Below, piece by piece: positions 10,840-21,499 of a stretch of DNA of 64,000 nt. The position numbers were made by a program, and so were the translations under genes. This stretch comes from Ctena decussata (Eukaryota > Mollusca > Bivalvia > Lucinida > Lucinidae): the NCBI GenBank assembly GCA_963989385.1, contig OZ022509.1:53646271-53710270 (forward strand), in the 5' to 3' direction. Below the pieces are notes generated by a model. That model saw only the letters and a list, made by a program, of their open reading frames with translations. It made no database searches and was not told the DNA's origin. Each line of letters opens with the position of its first letter. Position 1 is the stretch's first letter.

Positions 10840-13800
10840 CACATTCCTCACTAACTTCAGTGTTTTCGTCCAACTCTGATGACTGCTCTTCAGTAGAGTC
10901 TGGGAGACCAAATGGGTTCTCGTCCGAATCTACGGAAGATCATTAAGCCAAACAAATTATTGATGTAATGAATCCATAAAACGAGAAGGCCGAATAGCTA
11001 CTAAAAAATTAATTTATCATAGTCTAAATTATTATCTGTGCATTATTTAATATTCATTTTAAAATAGCTCTCTCCCAGGCGTGATGCCCTCAGATCTTTA
11101 TGTGACCATGACTGAGAGGCAAACTGAAGCTAATCACTATCACCATCTATGTGGCTTTAGCTAGACATTTATCTCCTGTATCCCTAAGCGCTATTTTATG
11201 GGCTATAGCAAAGCAACGCTATTTGTAAACATATAAAATATATATGAAATAGAATTACCTGGACCTGCTATTTAACAGAAAATTTCGTACAAGCCTCTAA
11301 AATCTAGAAAACGTAGTTAGTATTTAAGATAAGACAGAATATGAATACCCTACCTGACTCTGTAATGTCTTCATTGGTTTGCCTCTCCTAAAGAATACAT
11401 AATATTATATCCTCATTTGCCAAGTATATTACGCAATAAATTTTATCATATGGATTCAAATTGATAATGATTTCAGCTAAACGCAGTATGCTGCCTCTTG
11501 TATTGGCAAATTTAAACAATTTACATAATCAAAAAAGTCGAGACTTTTAGGATCTAGTTATTACAAATAGAAAGAGCAGCTGCGCAAATAAAACGACAGT
11601 TTAACAAATTCCGCAACCAGTTCTGCAAACTATATAATATCCATATTTGGCCTTTTGCTCAATTATTGTATGGCATATATCTTAATTGTGGTGTACATGG
11701 AGGTATTACAGTTGCGCTGAAAAGATATGCACTGAGTGCTTTTCTTATATTCTCCTTTGAAACTACATATTAAGCTGTCTGCACATATATTTCGTGATGA
11801 AAATATTATCTTCCAGAGAAATGACCACGTAAAAATAATAAAAGTGGCGCGTTCAACTTGATGTACGCCAGGTAAGGTATTTTTGCCGGAATCGCGTCAT
11901 CAGCAATCTAAATTACAAATTGAGAATTTGATGGCAAAAACGATGACAGCAGAGCGACTGTTTCAAATTTACCTATCATTGTCAGTCTAACCTTTTCCCT
12001 CCAAGGCAGTTTGCCGCCATCCTCTCCATAGTCGTATCTTATTTCTATCCCCTTTTCTATGTTATTGGTCGCAAACAGACATAATCGTGGATAGCCATCA
12101 AAGATCTTTAGTTTCATTTTGGCATTACATGTTGGCTCTCCATTTGAGGCGTCGTTGGCAAATTGGCACAGTCTGCCTTTAGTTTTAGTAGCATCGATGC
12201 TGCAAACATTTGGATTATGACTGTAAAAACTTTTACTTCTCATTTTGCCTAACGAAATAAGTTATTTAGACACGTTTACGATATGTAACTATCAGATTTA
12301 CAAATTCCAAGTAATGCGAACATAAATCACTACATTCTTGCATTTAAATTCTATAAATGTGTATTCTCATTTAAAACATTATGTAGATATTTTTTTATTA
12401 CAGAACTTTACAAAATACACTTATTGCTTGGTATTGACAGACTAAAACAAAAGGTAAAGGTACATCTCGTTAGACTGAACATTTATTGGCCCATGTACTC
12501 TTCCTAATATACCTATAACTTTAAATATAGTTAGAAAGAATTTATCGTTTGAATCGGCTAAAAGTAATATATAAGTTGTTCATACCAATGTTCCTTCCCA
12601 TTGAATTTGAAATGGTATATATAACACCTGGGATAAAGCTTGGAGTCTTGTTTGGCATAAACTTTTTCTCTCCCCTCTGCGATCTTCGGCGAAATTCTCT
12701 CGCCCACATACTCCAACAGAAATTCGCCATTCTCAATTTGGCGACTTGCAAATAAGCCATAACCTTAAGTTAAGAAATACAAATATGCCATAAATATCAA
12801 CAACTAATCCAATGAAATAAAGTATTGCATTCATCTTTTGTTATATTTTGTGTATGTGTTTTAGGCTTTTAGTTTGAAGCTGCCTGCACTAGAAAACATT
12901 TATTACTATTGTTATAATACTCTGAAAACGTCTTGGTGATATAGAAATAGTCAGCAAAAATAGTTTTTGTACTCGTAAGAAAAGTCCGATTGAGGCAGTT
13001 CTGATGAGCATGTTTGAGCAAAGCAAGTAAAAATGTCACAAATCCTCATCAGGTACATCCATTTCTGGAGACATTTTATCGTTAGTGAAGCCAAAATTTT
13101 GCTCGTGTTAGTTTTGTTTGCAATTATATGTTTTATACTTTGCCTATATTTTATGCTGAAAATGCATAAAACAAGCTTTTCCGATACAGCAAGCCTGACA
13201 TATGCAGAGAAGTAGTTCTGATGTAGTTATATATATTATGTGTTTTCGCTTTCCAAAAGATAATCTTTAAAAATAAACTAACCAACTTTATCCGAAATGA
13301 ACTTTCTTTCAAATCCATCTTTATCGAGACCAGAGTCACACCAAAACTTGGCATCGGCAGTCGGATTTGTCCGTTTCTTCAGCTAGAGAAATGTAATAAT
13401 AGTTATAATCAACATAATGACCAAATAAGTGTAATTGAGGCACTGAACTACCAAAAATACTGGTATATAATTAAATGTTTTAACAGTCTATCACCGCTTA
13501 AAGCCCGGACAAACAAAAATGTTTTTAGAAGGATTGTTCGGTATCTCGAAAAATATGGGTGTGACTGCGAGAGGTACATTTGAAAGCACCCAAAACATCA
13601 GGAGATACACTTTTGCTTGCATACTTTCTTTTGTGTGTTCCTTGCTTCCAAATGATCTAACTATTCAGCATTTCAGAATTTATTTTTGTGTGGGGCTGTG
13701 TGGCGGCCGTAAAATGTCTCCTCGTACATCATCATAGTGATACTATATATTTTCTCGTCTTTTGATATTATCGAGCTTATTTAGAGACATTTTGTAAAAA

Positions 13801-15815
13801 AAATGATGTACATAAGTCTAAAGGATGTTGCTGGTGTCGCACATTTTATTAATGGTCATGAACTGACTCAATCAATCCGAGTCTTCTAATTTCAATACTT
13901 CGGTGTATTCCTTGCTTCCAGAGGATCTAATTGTTCAGAACTTGTTTACATGTCGATAGCATTTAAATATTATTTAACAGTTTGTTTTGCACTTAGAAGG
14001 TTTTGAAATTAACATTCATTTGCAAATAAACTGACCAACATATTTCGCTTTTTTGTCTGAGATACTCAACGTGAAAGCTGACGTTTGAAGACTTGTTTGC
14101 TAAAAGCGATAGCGTATAAACAAGACCCCTCGCCTTTTCGGGACCCTATCATCATCGAATTAGTCCCAATACAAAAGAAATTACAGGTTTAAGTCTACAT
14201 TGTTTACCGGATAAGTTTGAAGCAATATATCCGTTATCGAACGGAAGTGAAATGCTGATATAGCCAGAGAAAGACTGCCCCCTAATAAGTGCGACCCTAT
14301 TAATGACTGGATAAAGGAGTAAATGCTTCAACCGGCGTTCTTAAGACAGATGCGCCTTTTTAGTATAACGATGAACCCAAATGTTAGAATTACTGACAGC
14401 CAAGTCTCAGCAGGCAACGGACATAACTAATACCTGCACGTTAGGTAGAACAGCGTAGACATCAGTTGTAAGAGGCGTTAGCGTTAACTCGCAGTCGAAT
14501 GCTTCCTTATCTCTGACCCCCGCCCGTACCCTACCCACGCAAAAAACAAAACAAAAAAAAAGCCAAAAAAAGCCAGTGTTCACATGTCAGTATAAGAGAG
14601 GGGTTTCAAGCATCTTTGAAGAAGTATTTATGGCGTGCACAAAAGATATAGCATTGTGTAATATATGAATGATATTCAACAATTTATGATGGCTTGTTAA
14701 AACCTAATGCACAAACAGTAAATTCATACTCAAAAATATTCCTGTATCGTTACTAATACACCTCATGAAAGACATCAGCCAACGGCTTTATACACAAAAT
14801 TATACTTGCGATTTGACTGGATGTAAGCCATTATTATTATGCTTTATTAAAAGTTCTCTTACTTTCAGATTTGGGTGTTCCTCCAAACTTGCCTTCAGCT
14901 GGAAAAGAAATTACATTATATTTATACCGTTAGAATATAAGTCGTGTTCAACAAAATTTCATAGCATTGCTTTTCAAGCGTTTTCGTTAACTCAGTTTGA
15001 CGTGATCTTTAGCCGTTTTAACAGTAGGAAGGCTAATAATTTTAATGTTATTTATTTATCAGATTAACTGGATATCATGCCGTGTAAATTGCACACCTAG
15101 AGTAAAAATAAATCTGTAACATATGGAATGAAATGTTTCAGGAATGCCTAGCACGCGCCAGAAAAACGTTACCTTGATAAAAGCAGACTTTAACCCGTTT
15201 ACAGCATAGTAGAACTTGATCGGACGCCGCATAATGCGGCGCTTAGGAGAGTCTACATTTTTGCACAGGTTATTATTTATAAAAAAGACAGGAACTGAAA
15301 CAAAATAAACAGAACTCCCTTAATTTGGAAATGAAACAATCAAAATGAGATTTGTCCGAAGACCAGTTTTTTAGCCATATCATAAGGGTTCAGTATACTT
15401 TACTTACGGCCATAGTGTAAAGGCATTTCTAAAAATATCTCGTGATAAGCTCACAAAAACATTTTACCATAATATGCAAGATTTTGTTCTGAATATTTTA
15501 ATAAGTAAACTCATACACTGATCATAAAGAAGTGATTTATTATGCAATGTCATATACGCAATTTATCAAGCTAAGACACCTCTGATACACAAAAAAGATA
15601 AATATAAAGATAAAAGAATACGTCCATTCCGTTCTCCATCAAGGGAAATTGTGGATACTGGCGCTCGGACAGGAATATGCCGAACGATGATGACGACTTT
15701 ATATCAATGAATAATGAGTTGTGTAAGCTCTGACCTAGGAAACAGAATCACACAAACCCATTCTTTATACTATTTTAGCATTACTAATCATATCTACTTT
15801 CTCTCTCACACCCCG

Positions 15816-15865
<50 letters not shown>

Positions 15866-16151
15866 CCCCCCCCCACACACACACTCTCTCTCGCTCTCTA
15901 TCTGAGTCTGCCATTAATTTGTTAATTTGCCAATAAATGTCCTTTATACTATATATTTAACTAACGGTAAACTGCAATGTTAAACAAAAGTGTTCCCTTT
16001 TGTCTGGAAATATAATTACATATGAGCGTAACTGGGTCGGCAGTTCCAAAAACAAAGACTAGCACATACAAAGGGTCACTTAAATGTTATTTCATTTTAT
16101 AAATGATATCTTTCAACTTACCGCTCGTTTTCCTCGTGTAAGCATTGCCAT
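10840..16151 (-). CDS. KMT5A-like SET-domain methyltransferase, seven exons, 3' partial
   Basis: Seven exons join in consistent phase: 16122-16151, 14863-14898, 13283-13382, 12586-12763, 11992-12199, 11354-11387, 10840-10929, giving 225 residues plus one base. The start is ATGGCAATG, with G at -3 and +4. A SET domain spans about residues 45-173: GYGLFASRQIENGEFLLEY (56-74), YIYHFKFNGKEHCIDAT (103-119), FANDAS (128-133) and IRYDYG (168-173, with the conserved catalytic-type tyrosine). PWREK follows, then an acidic Ser/Glu/Asp tail. Known SET proteins transfer methyl from S-adenosylmethionine to lysine; KMT5A modifies histone H4 K20. The usual N-H-S of the SET signature reads N-D-A here, as I recall for KMT5A-like paralogues of invertebrates. 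The substrate is therefore inferred only. The last donor is open, so the C-terminus lies further left, perhaps beyond the window. Confidence 0.8.
11992..12199 (-). CDS. SET gene exon 5 (catalytic half)
   Basis: This exon carries residues 115-184. The acceptor TTTGCAG|CATCGATGCT completes a Cys codon split across the intron (TG|C), giving the CIDAT motif. It contains the FANDAS variant of the pseudoknot motif, the CLFATNNIEKGIEI strand and the RYDYG tyrosine. The donor GAAAAG|GTTAGA leaves phase 0, which is required by the next exon; a competing donor 19 bp downstream (ATAG|GTAAAT) would put exon 6 out of frame. Confidence 0.75.
12586..12763 (-). CDS. SET gene exon 4 (N-terminal SET half)
   Basis: Acceptor ACTTAAG|GTTATGG and donor CATTG|GTATGA bound 178 bp, open in one frame. 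It encodes YGLFASRQIENGEFLLEYVG, the cofactor-binding segment of SET domains, through ERISPKIAEGREK to YIYHFKFNGKEH. Phase 1 at the start and phase 2 at the end fit its neighbours exactly. Confidence 0.78.
13283..13382 (-). CDS. SET gene exon 3
   Basis: Acceptor ATTTCTCTAG|CTGAAG and donor AAGTTG|GTTAGT bound 100 bp. It encodes LKKRTNPTADAKFWCDSGLD and then KDGFERKFISDKVG, a typical pre-SET lead into the G-x-G-L-F-A strand. It enters in phase 0 and leaves in phase 1, matching exons 2 and 4. Confidence 0.7.
13400..14862. other. Intron of the SET gene
   Basis: No exon with good splice sites was found between exons 2 and 3. The frame at 13519-13737 on the plus strand has no family resemblance and is treated as chance. 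A purine tract lies at 14540-14570. Confidence 0.4.
14900..15800. other. Intron of the SET gene, no other feature
   Basis: This stretch lies between exons 1 and 2 of the SET gene. I see only AT-rich sequence and short shadow frames until the microsatellite begins near 15800. Confidence 0.4.
15800..15905. repeat. Compound microsatellite (CT)n-(C)n-(CA)n-(CT)n
   Basis: About 100 bp made of CT dinucleotides, then a run of about ten C, then CACACACACA, then CTCTCT with CG interruptions. It yields a spurious low-complexity reading frame on the plus strand. It lies inside the first intron of the SET gene. Confidence 0.95.
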
Positions 16152-16719
16152 CTCTAGAGGGAGCAATAAAATTTCCGTAAAAGATCTTAAAGTTCTCCAA
16201 AAACAATACTTTGTTTACAGCCGTCCACGTGTTCGACGATCGGAAAGGCTCGTCGATTTTCGGAAATTTCCGTATAAAACACTGAGGCTTCAAAACTGTA
16301 GCTTTCATTTCGATCAGTTACGATATCCGATTTATTAAAGTAATTATCGAGTTAAGAACAGAAGAAAACAATGCATTCACGTATAAAACGAGTTATCAAG
16401 TAAGATCTGCTGGGATATATTCCTTTTTGCATCTAAATATTCTGGAAAAACCTTCTGTCTCGGAAAGGTCGTACTAATGTATATCTTCGTAAACAAAGAA
16501 TTTAAAAAAAACCCATCTAAGATCGACAATATTCGGTTACCCGCTCCATTTCACACCTTAAGCTATTAAAAACATTGGTTTTGTTCGTTTTATTTAAGGT
16601 TTGCTGTATTAAGAAGAACTTTATTATGGGTTTACTTTTCCGCGACAGCAACATATATCTCAACCGCGACAATTGTCGCGGAAAGGTTGATAAACTGTAT
16701 CGGAATGGTAGGATTTGTG

Positions 16720-16720
<1 letters not shown>

Positions 16721-16751
<31 letters not shown>
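16721..16751. repeat. (AT)n microsatellite
   Basis: About 28 bp of uninterrupted AT dinucleotides. Just upstream (16672-16686), a CGCGACAATTGTCGCG palindrome is visible. Confidence 0.9.
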
Positions 16752-16756
<5 letters not shown>

Positions 16757-17148
16757 GTTTGGAAAGTAAACAGAAAGACAATAGAAAATAGAAAGACAAT
16801 AGAAAGATTCCTTTTCCACTCCATGGGACCGTAAGAATTAATTATGCTTTTCGATTGGCTAATGCTACTTTGGTCTATTGGGTTATATTTCAAGCAATAA
16901 CGGGGTGGAAAATTGTATAGCCTTATTCGTGCGAAAGAGGAAATGAGCAATAAAGCGGTTAGACGTGCCTCCAGTACACATTTTAGAGGCATTTGCTTTA
17001 CGCGAAAATTTCGTTATGTTGTTCATTGGAAAAGACGACATGTATTCAATGTGATCTTTCCTAATGAATCACCAGCTTCGGTGTTTAACAGTGAAATCGA
17101 AGCTGAAGCATTAGTTAAAGAGACGGTCCCACAACCACCTGTCTCCTA

Positions 17149-17372
17149 ATGCTGTGTGCGTTGGTGTGTTCATGCGTGCGTGTGTGCGATGGTGTGTGCA
17201 TCTGTTCGTGTGACTGCGTATGTACGGAAGTCTTCCTATGTACGGAAGTCTTCCTATCCTCTGTGTGTGTGTGTGCATTGGTGTGTGCGTTGGTGTGTGC
17301 ATCTGTTCGTGTGATCGCACATGGGTGGATGTCTTCCTACCCTCTGTATGTGTGTGTGTGTTAGGCAAAGAC
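17149..17372. repeat. TG-rich minisatellite
   Basis: This is a degenerate TGTGTGCGTTGGTGTGTGCA-type repeat, with an internal exact direct duplication of TGTACGGAAGTCTTCCTA near 17220-17255 and a variant GGATGTCTTCCTACCCTCTG near 17326. All six frames of this block are low complexity and are not genes. Confidence 0.85.
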
Positions 17373-17399
17373 TCAGATATAACAACCATAAACTAACAT

Positions 17400-17828
17400 C
17401 AAGCAACCTCTGCAAGACAGAGATTTTTTTGTTTTGGGTATGCAAAATTAACATAGAGTAGACAGAGATCAGTTAGAACATAAGGCTTTCTCAGCACGAG
17501 GCTCAAGTAATATTAACATTTAAGGAGAAATACCTGCTTTCATCATATACAAAGTATTCGTATACAAAGTATAAACCCTGATCTCTGCGTTCTGCATCTC
17601 CTGACTGGTTCTGCACTTAATATTCGCTTACGCCTACTGCCCCCATAACAGAGCATCTGCAAACAGTGAAGCCGCAATAGTATCAGCTACTGTTGCATAA
17701 CACACCCGGCGCAGTATTATCTGACCTCTGCATGGCCCGGTCAATCTGTCCATCCAAATTATCGTCAGTTTATCAGTTACGCAGTTCAATTAACGTTTTT
17801 GTTTCAGTGACAGGAATTGTGATTAATC
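17400..17828. other. Upstream region of the small secreted-protein gene
   Basis: No gene seen. A TTTTGTTTCAG acceptor-like site lies just before the ATG of the next gene, suggesting that a 5' UTR exon lies further upstream; I cannot locate it. Confidence 0.35.
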
Positions 17829-18155
17829 ATGATTTTTAATCTTTTAAATATTTTAACGTACTTATTTATGTTTACTTTGGCAAATGGGATTGAAAATATT
17901 TTTCCACTTCATTGTAATGAAGACATTTCAGCTACTGTTGTACATTGCAGATGTTTGCAAAAAGGAATTTACAAACTTATAAATTTAAAAAAATCTGTAA
18001 CCACTTTTATTTTTGATAGGTTAACAGACAGTAAAATATACCTTCCTGAACATGTTAACAAATTAATTATTTCTTCATCCGTATTTGATAGCTATGAACC
18101 TTGTAATCGCTTAATGTCATCATATCGGACGGTAATTATCTGCATGAAAACTTAG
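17829..18155 (+). CDS. Small secreted or truncated membrane protein, LRR-like ectodomain
   Basis: This 108-codon frame starts MIFNLLNILTYLFMFTLANG, a clear signal peptide of about 20 residues. A Cys-containing mature region follows: HCNEDISATVVHCRC, then alternating hydrophobic strands such as TTFIFDRL and KLIISSSVFD. Pattern and length resemble the first exon of the gene at 22470: signal peptide, C-x(n)-V-x-C pair, strand-rich segment, final Cys. A possible donor CGGACG|GTAATT at 18131 would end the exon in phase 0, the same phase as its relative. No matching 3' exons are seen before repeats begin, so it may be a truncated paralogue or a gene with distant 3' exons. The function is unknown; surface or secreted location is inferred from the leader. 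Confidence 0.5.
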   Translation: MIFNLLNILTYLFMFTLANGIENIFPLHCNEDISATVVHCRCLQKGIYKLINLKKSVTTFIFDRLTDSKIYLPEHVNKLIISSSVFDSYEPCNRLMSSYRTVIICMKT

Positions 18156-18679
18156 TTTCATTATGGTACATTAAAAAGACAAAAAATCTTATGGCACCAA
18201 AATCAGTGTGTTGGTAAGGCAATTGAAATCACACAAAATAGTTTTCAGGCCTTATTAAACAAACAGAACTTAAAATTTAACAGAACTTGCCTTTGTATTA
18301 AAACATACTAGAAAAGAGCCCGCGCAAGCGCGGAAATATTTCATGATGGTCAAGTTTATATACAAAAAAAGCGAGTTTTAATTTTTCAATGTAAATGGCC
18401 TTAGGCCCAGGTGAAGAAATAACCTTTACCATGAATACTCACTAAAGCTTCATTTACCTAATTAGTTGTCTGCAGCTACAAACTGTCAGGTTGCAGACTG
18501 CATTGTTTCTAAAATTTTTTTTACTTTTTTCACTTTTTCCTATAGAAAAACCTAAGTGACTCAAAAGTTGACCTTGCCGTAAAACAGATCAAGGTCATCC
18601 CAGGGTCATCATTTATATAAATTTTGTTGAGCTTTTGGGTCCCTGATGCGACATGCTAAGTTTCAAGATCATAGGATTT
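18156..18679. other. Repeat-rich stretch
   Basis: No gene. It contains an AGAGCCCGCGCAAGCGCGGAA hairpin (~18315) and a segment with TGACCTTGCCG...AGATCAAGGTCATCCCAGGGTCATCATTT (18565-18610), part of the dispersed GACCTTGACC repeat superfamily. Confidence 0.5.
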
Positions 18680-18696
18680 GTGGTTTTGGGGGAGAA

Positions 18697-18963
18697 TTGG
18701 TTGATTTGATGCTTCACGTCCACGGTAAACAGCTAAGGTCATGTCGGGACGGTCAGTTAACCTAACCACACTATTCCTGGGCAGGCTTAGACCTCCTAAG
18801 CGGTTAACCAGTACCAAGTGCACAAACTTTCGCCAGTAACTGACAACTGCCCTTCTTGAATAAGCGGAAGGAGAAACGAAAGTATGTGGCCAGACCGGGT
18901 TTCGAACACAGGACCTCTGACTTTTGATTCAGGTGCCCTACCGACTGCGCTACGCGGCCAGGC
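18697..18963 (-). mobile_element. tRNA-derived SINE, copy B
   Basis: Same family and orientation as 2367-2628. The head, read on the minus strand, is GCGTAGCGCAGTCGGTAGGG (box A), then GTGTTCGAAACCC (box B). The flanks are a 17-bp target-site duplication with two mismatches, GTGGTTTTGGGGGAGAA at 18680-18696 and GTGGTTCTTGGGGAGAA at 18964-18980. It interrupts a dispersed repeat whose two halves (18540-18700 and 18964-19080) continue one another. Confidence 0.85.
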
Positions 18964-19251
18964 GTGGTTCTTGGGGAGAAGATTTTTGAAAATTTTTACC
19001 ATCTTGGTTATGTGACCTGTCCTGGGTATTTTTTTTCTGGAAAAATTGGGTCCTGGAACGTTTTGGAGGAAAATATTCAACCACGCTGAAGAATACAGCC
19101 TTATTTAGCTTCGTTGAATCATTGAAATTGATTTGTCTGCTTCGCTGGAAAAAATGCCCTTTCTTACCTGGCGCATGTGTGTTAACCTTAGACATTTTTA
19201 ATTTTTGTCTTTTCGAAAGTTCAGTTCAGTTTGAATTCTCCTAACGACGTT

Positions 19252-19440
19252 CCCCAAGTGGCTCAGCGGTACGTAACCATAGCCGCACACACTTGGCGCC
19301 GTGTGTCCGTCCAACTTTTCGAAAGACCATGTGCGTTGAGCTTTATTCTTCAATGGGCGAGTTCGATTGGCTACTCGTATTGACTATCGTTCTGGAAGAA
19401 AATGGGTCGTTTCGAGCCAGGGCCGTCGGGACTATGACCA
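19252..19440 (+). repeat. Possible tRNA-related repeat fragment
   Basis: Contains AAGTGGCTCAGCGGTACGTA, a good box-A-like string, and GTCGTTTCGAGCC, a weak box B about 150 bp later, which is too far apart for a tRNA gene. It may be a SINE head with rearrangement. Confidence 0.25.
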
Positions 19441-19664
19441 TTTAGTTCTTCATCCGTTTAGACATATGAGCAAAAACACAAAAATAAATCGTTATTTTTG
19501 GGGAATGACGTAAGTTCATGGGTCGGATTTTTGCATTAGAACCTGCTAAATTTGGACTTGCTAAGCAGAGCGCCGATATAACGACGCAGAACCGAAACGA
19601 CCAGATTAATTTAAAACGTGTATTCGAGTACACGATAATTTCACTCGAACGCACCCATTGTTGA

Positions 19665-19666
<2 letters not shown>

Positions 19667-19697
<31 letters not shown>
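19667..19697. repeat. Poly(A) tract
   Basis: About 30 consecutive A. It could be the tail of a retroposed sequence, but no matching target-site duplication is evident. Confidence 0.7.
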
Positions 19698-19699
<2 letters not shown>

Positions 19700-19859
19700 G
19701 ACCAATAGTCGAAGTTTCTAGATAAATACTTGGGAGAATTTAAAATGAAAAACGAATTTAATTCCCAAATTCTTTTAACGTCTTAAGTTTTCATTTTGGC
19801 CTAAAAATGGTATATATGGTTGTCTTAATGAGTACATGAAGATTTATGAGAACAAGTGG

Positions 19860-19982
19860 TCATGGTCATTCTTTGACTTTTGACCCCAAACTCATATTTT
19901 GACAATTTCAGACATGATAAGTAAAAGCCACCTTGCCAATTGTTCAGGTGAGCGATTCAGGGCCTCAGGGCCCTCTTGTTTA
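19860..19982 (+). mobile_element. 3' end of an AGCTCACC/CTCTTGTT element
   Basis: Ends with CAGGTGAGCGATTCAGGGCC, a TCA loop, then GGGCCCTCTTGTT. This is the terminal hairpin shared with the elements at 24993-25269, 25941-28490 and 54515-55679. Its 5' end is not recognisable; the copy is probably truncated. Confidence 0.6.
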
Positions 19983-20218
19983 CTTTATGTATTATTTCTC
20001 ATAATTAAAGCTTTCTTTTACACATTGATTTGTTACAACCAAACTTTAAAGTTGATTTTTGATTTGTTGCAATCAAAGTTTAAAGCTGATTTGTCCTATC
20101 TTAGGGTTGAGTGGAAGAAAAAGAAATTGCCCTATCTTAGGGTTGAGTGAAAGAAAAAGAAATTGCCTCTGACACCACAAAATCTATTCATAGAAACCTT
20201 GAACTCAACAAGAGTAAC

Positions 20219-20440
20219 GTGCATATTTGGTGATAATTTATTTGTCCTTAAAAAAGTATGGTTGCGGGAATTCATTAGAAGAGCTTTTGGCAAGTTGCTT
20301 CTAATGAATACCCACAACTTATGTTTTTAAGGGGTATTCATTAGAAGTGCCTCAGTGAGGCAAATCTAATGAGTACCCACAATGTATGTTTTTAAGGAGA
20401 ATTGACAACATTTCTCCTCAAGTTATCACCAAATATGCAC
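20219..20440. mobile_element. MITE with 18-bp perfect terminal inverted repeats
   Basis: Termini are GTGCATATTTGGTGATAA (20219-20236) and its exact reverse complement (20423-20440). The middle holds two more inverted segments, ATTCATTAGAAG/CTTCTAATGAAT and AGTGCCTCAGTGAGGCA. The TTGGTGATAA end and the CATTAGAA core are shared with elements at 24186, 45284, 49620 and 49928. No coding capacity. Confidence 0.8.
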
Positions 20441-21014
20441 ATTATCTCTTGCATTGCTTAAGGCAACAGTTTTCTACAACATCTCCAGTAGTAAAGAGCG
20501 GGCTTCGTTGCTAACCAAATTTCAATGTAAAGTTAACGGGGGGAAAGAGCTCAAAACCGAGCGAGTTGTTTATATCTATTTATTTTCGAGCACCGGTGGT
20601 CGTTAAGGAGGGCGTGATAGTTAATCTGGGTTAACAAACGTCTTAAGTATATAGCATATTTACAATCGACAGTATTGTGTGTAATTATGCAAAGAGCAAA
20701 TACAGAAAATGTGAAACAACAATAATCGTTTACTAAACTCCCGTCAATCACTTGGTACAGAGTTTGTTTGTTTTTCTATCCATATACAGTCAATCCTGAC
20801 TTATGCATGCCATTTTGCGGGATTTTCGGAGTTGAAAATTTGGGGGAAATTGTTTCGTCCCTGCCAAGGGTACTCATCAGGTGGCTTGTATGGCTACCAC
20901 TACAGGTTTTTTTTTCTTCTTTTTTTTAATTAACATGTCTGTTCATATTTATACATTTGTATTATTCACAGTGTGTCCATCATAATATCTATCGTATCCA
21001 CCACCGATAGCTAC
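20441..21014. other. No recognised feature
   Basis: AT-rich sequence with a T-rich tract at about 20910-20930. No gene or clear repeat was found. Confidence 0.3.
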
Positions 21015-21455
21015 TTAAACATGTCCACTAAACCCTCCTGTCTGCTGGATCTCTATAAGTTGATTTTGAACATACAACCTCGCGGCTTCAAAGTCTACAC
21101 ATTGTCCGGCTTCATTTCTGAATTTGAAATTTCCCGTCCTTAATCTCCAATGGATTCTTTGTAGCATTTTTTCTTTTGTGATCAAAAATCCATCAAGTCC
21201 CTCAAACCATATGCGCCAATTTCTCTTTGCCAGTCTATGTTCCCTTACGCAAAGAACATTTGAAATTTTCACGTAAAATGGTTTTCTGCAAAATGGACAT
21301 TTATCCATTCGCCTAGAACATTGCCAACACAATAGTTCCTTGCATTCACAATTTTTTTCGAACAATCCGTGAGGTATTTCATAGCAAACGCCGCATTTGT
21401 CGTTGTCACTGAGTACATCTAAAGGCAGACCTAAATATTCTTTAGCTTTAGTCAT
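21015..21455 (-). CDS. Small RING-type zinc-finger protein
   Basis: A 146-residue frame from the first ATG in an open stretch that extends to 21497 without one. Residues 21-56 form a cross-brace pattern: C21-x2-C24, C36-x-C38, C43-x2-C46, C53-x2-C56 (CPFC), as in RING E3 ubiquitin ligases. Position 4, usually His, is Cys, and the spacing to the fifth ligand is four residues rather than two or three, so it is a variant RING. The C-terminal half is basic and aromatic (RLAKRNWRIWFEGLDGFLI) with no recognised domain. If active it would recruit an E2; no substrate can be inferred. The upstream open stretch may mean that the exon begins further 5'. Confidence 0.65.
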   Translation of the reverse strand: MTKAKEYLGLPLDVLSDNDKCGVCYEIPHGLFEKNCECKELLCWQCSRRMDKCPFCRKPFYVKISNVLCVREHRLAKRNWRIWFEGLDGFLITKEKMLQRIHWRLRTGNFKFRNEAGQCVDFEAARLYVQNQLIEIQQTGGFSGHV

Positions 21456-21499
21456 ATCTATAGTTTTATTCCGAATCTTGCGATCAAGCGTTACCAAGA

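Noticed and set aside
13519..13737. 72-codon plus-strand frame
   Set aside because: Lies in an intron of the SET gene on the other strand and lacks any recognisable feature.
17111..17454. His/Thr-rich and Cys/Val-rich frames
   Set aside because: Pure translations of a TG/CA minisatellite.
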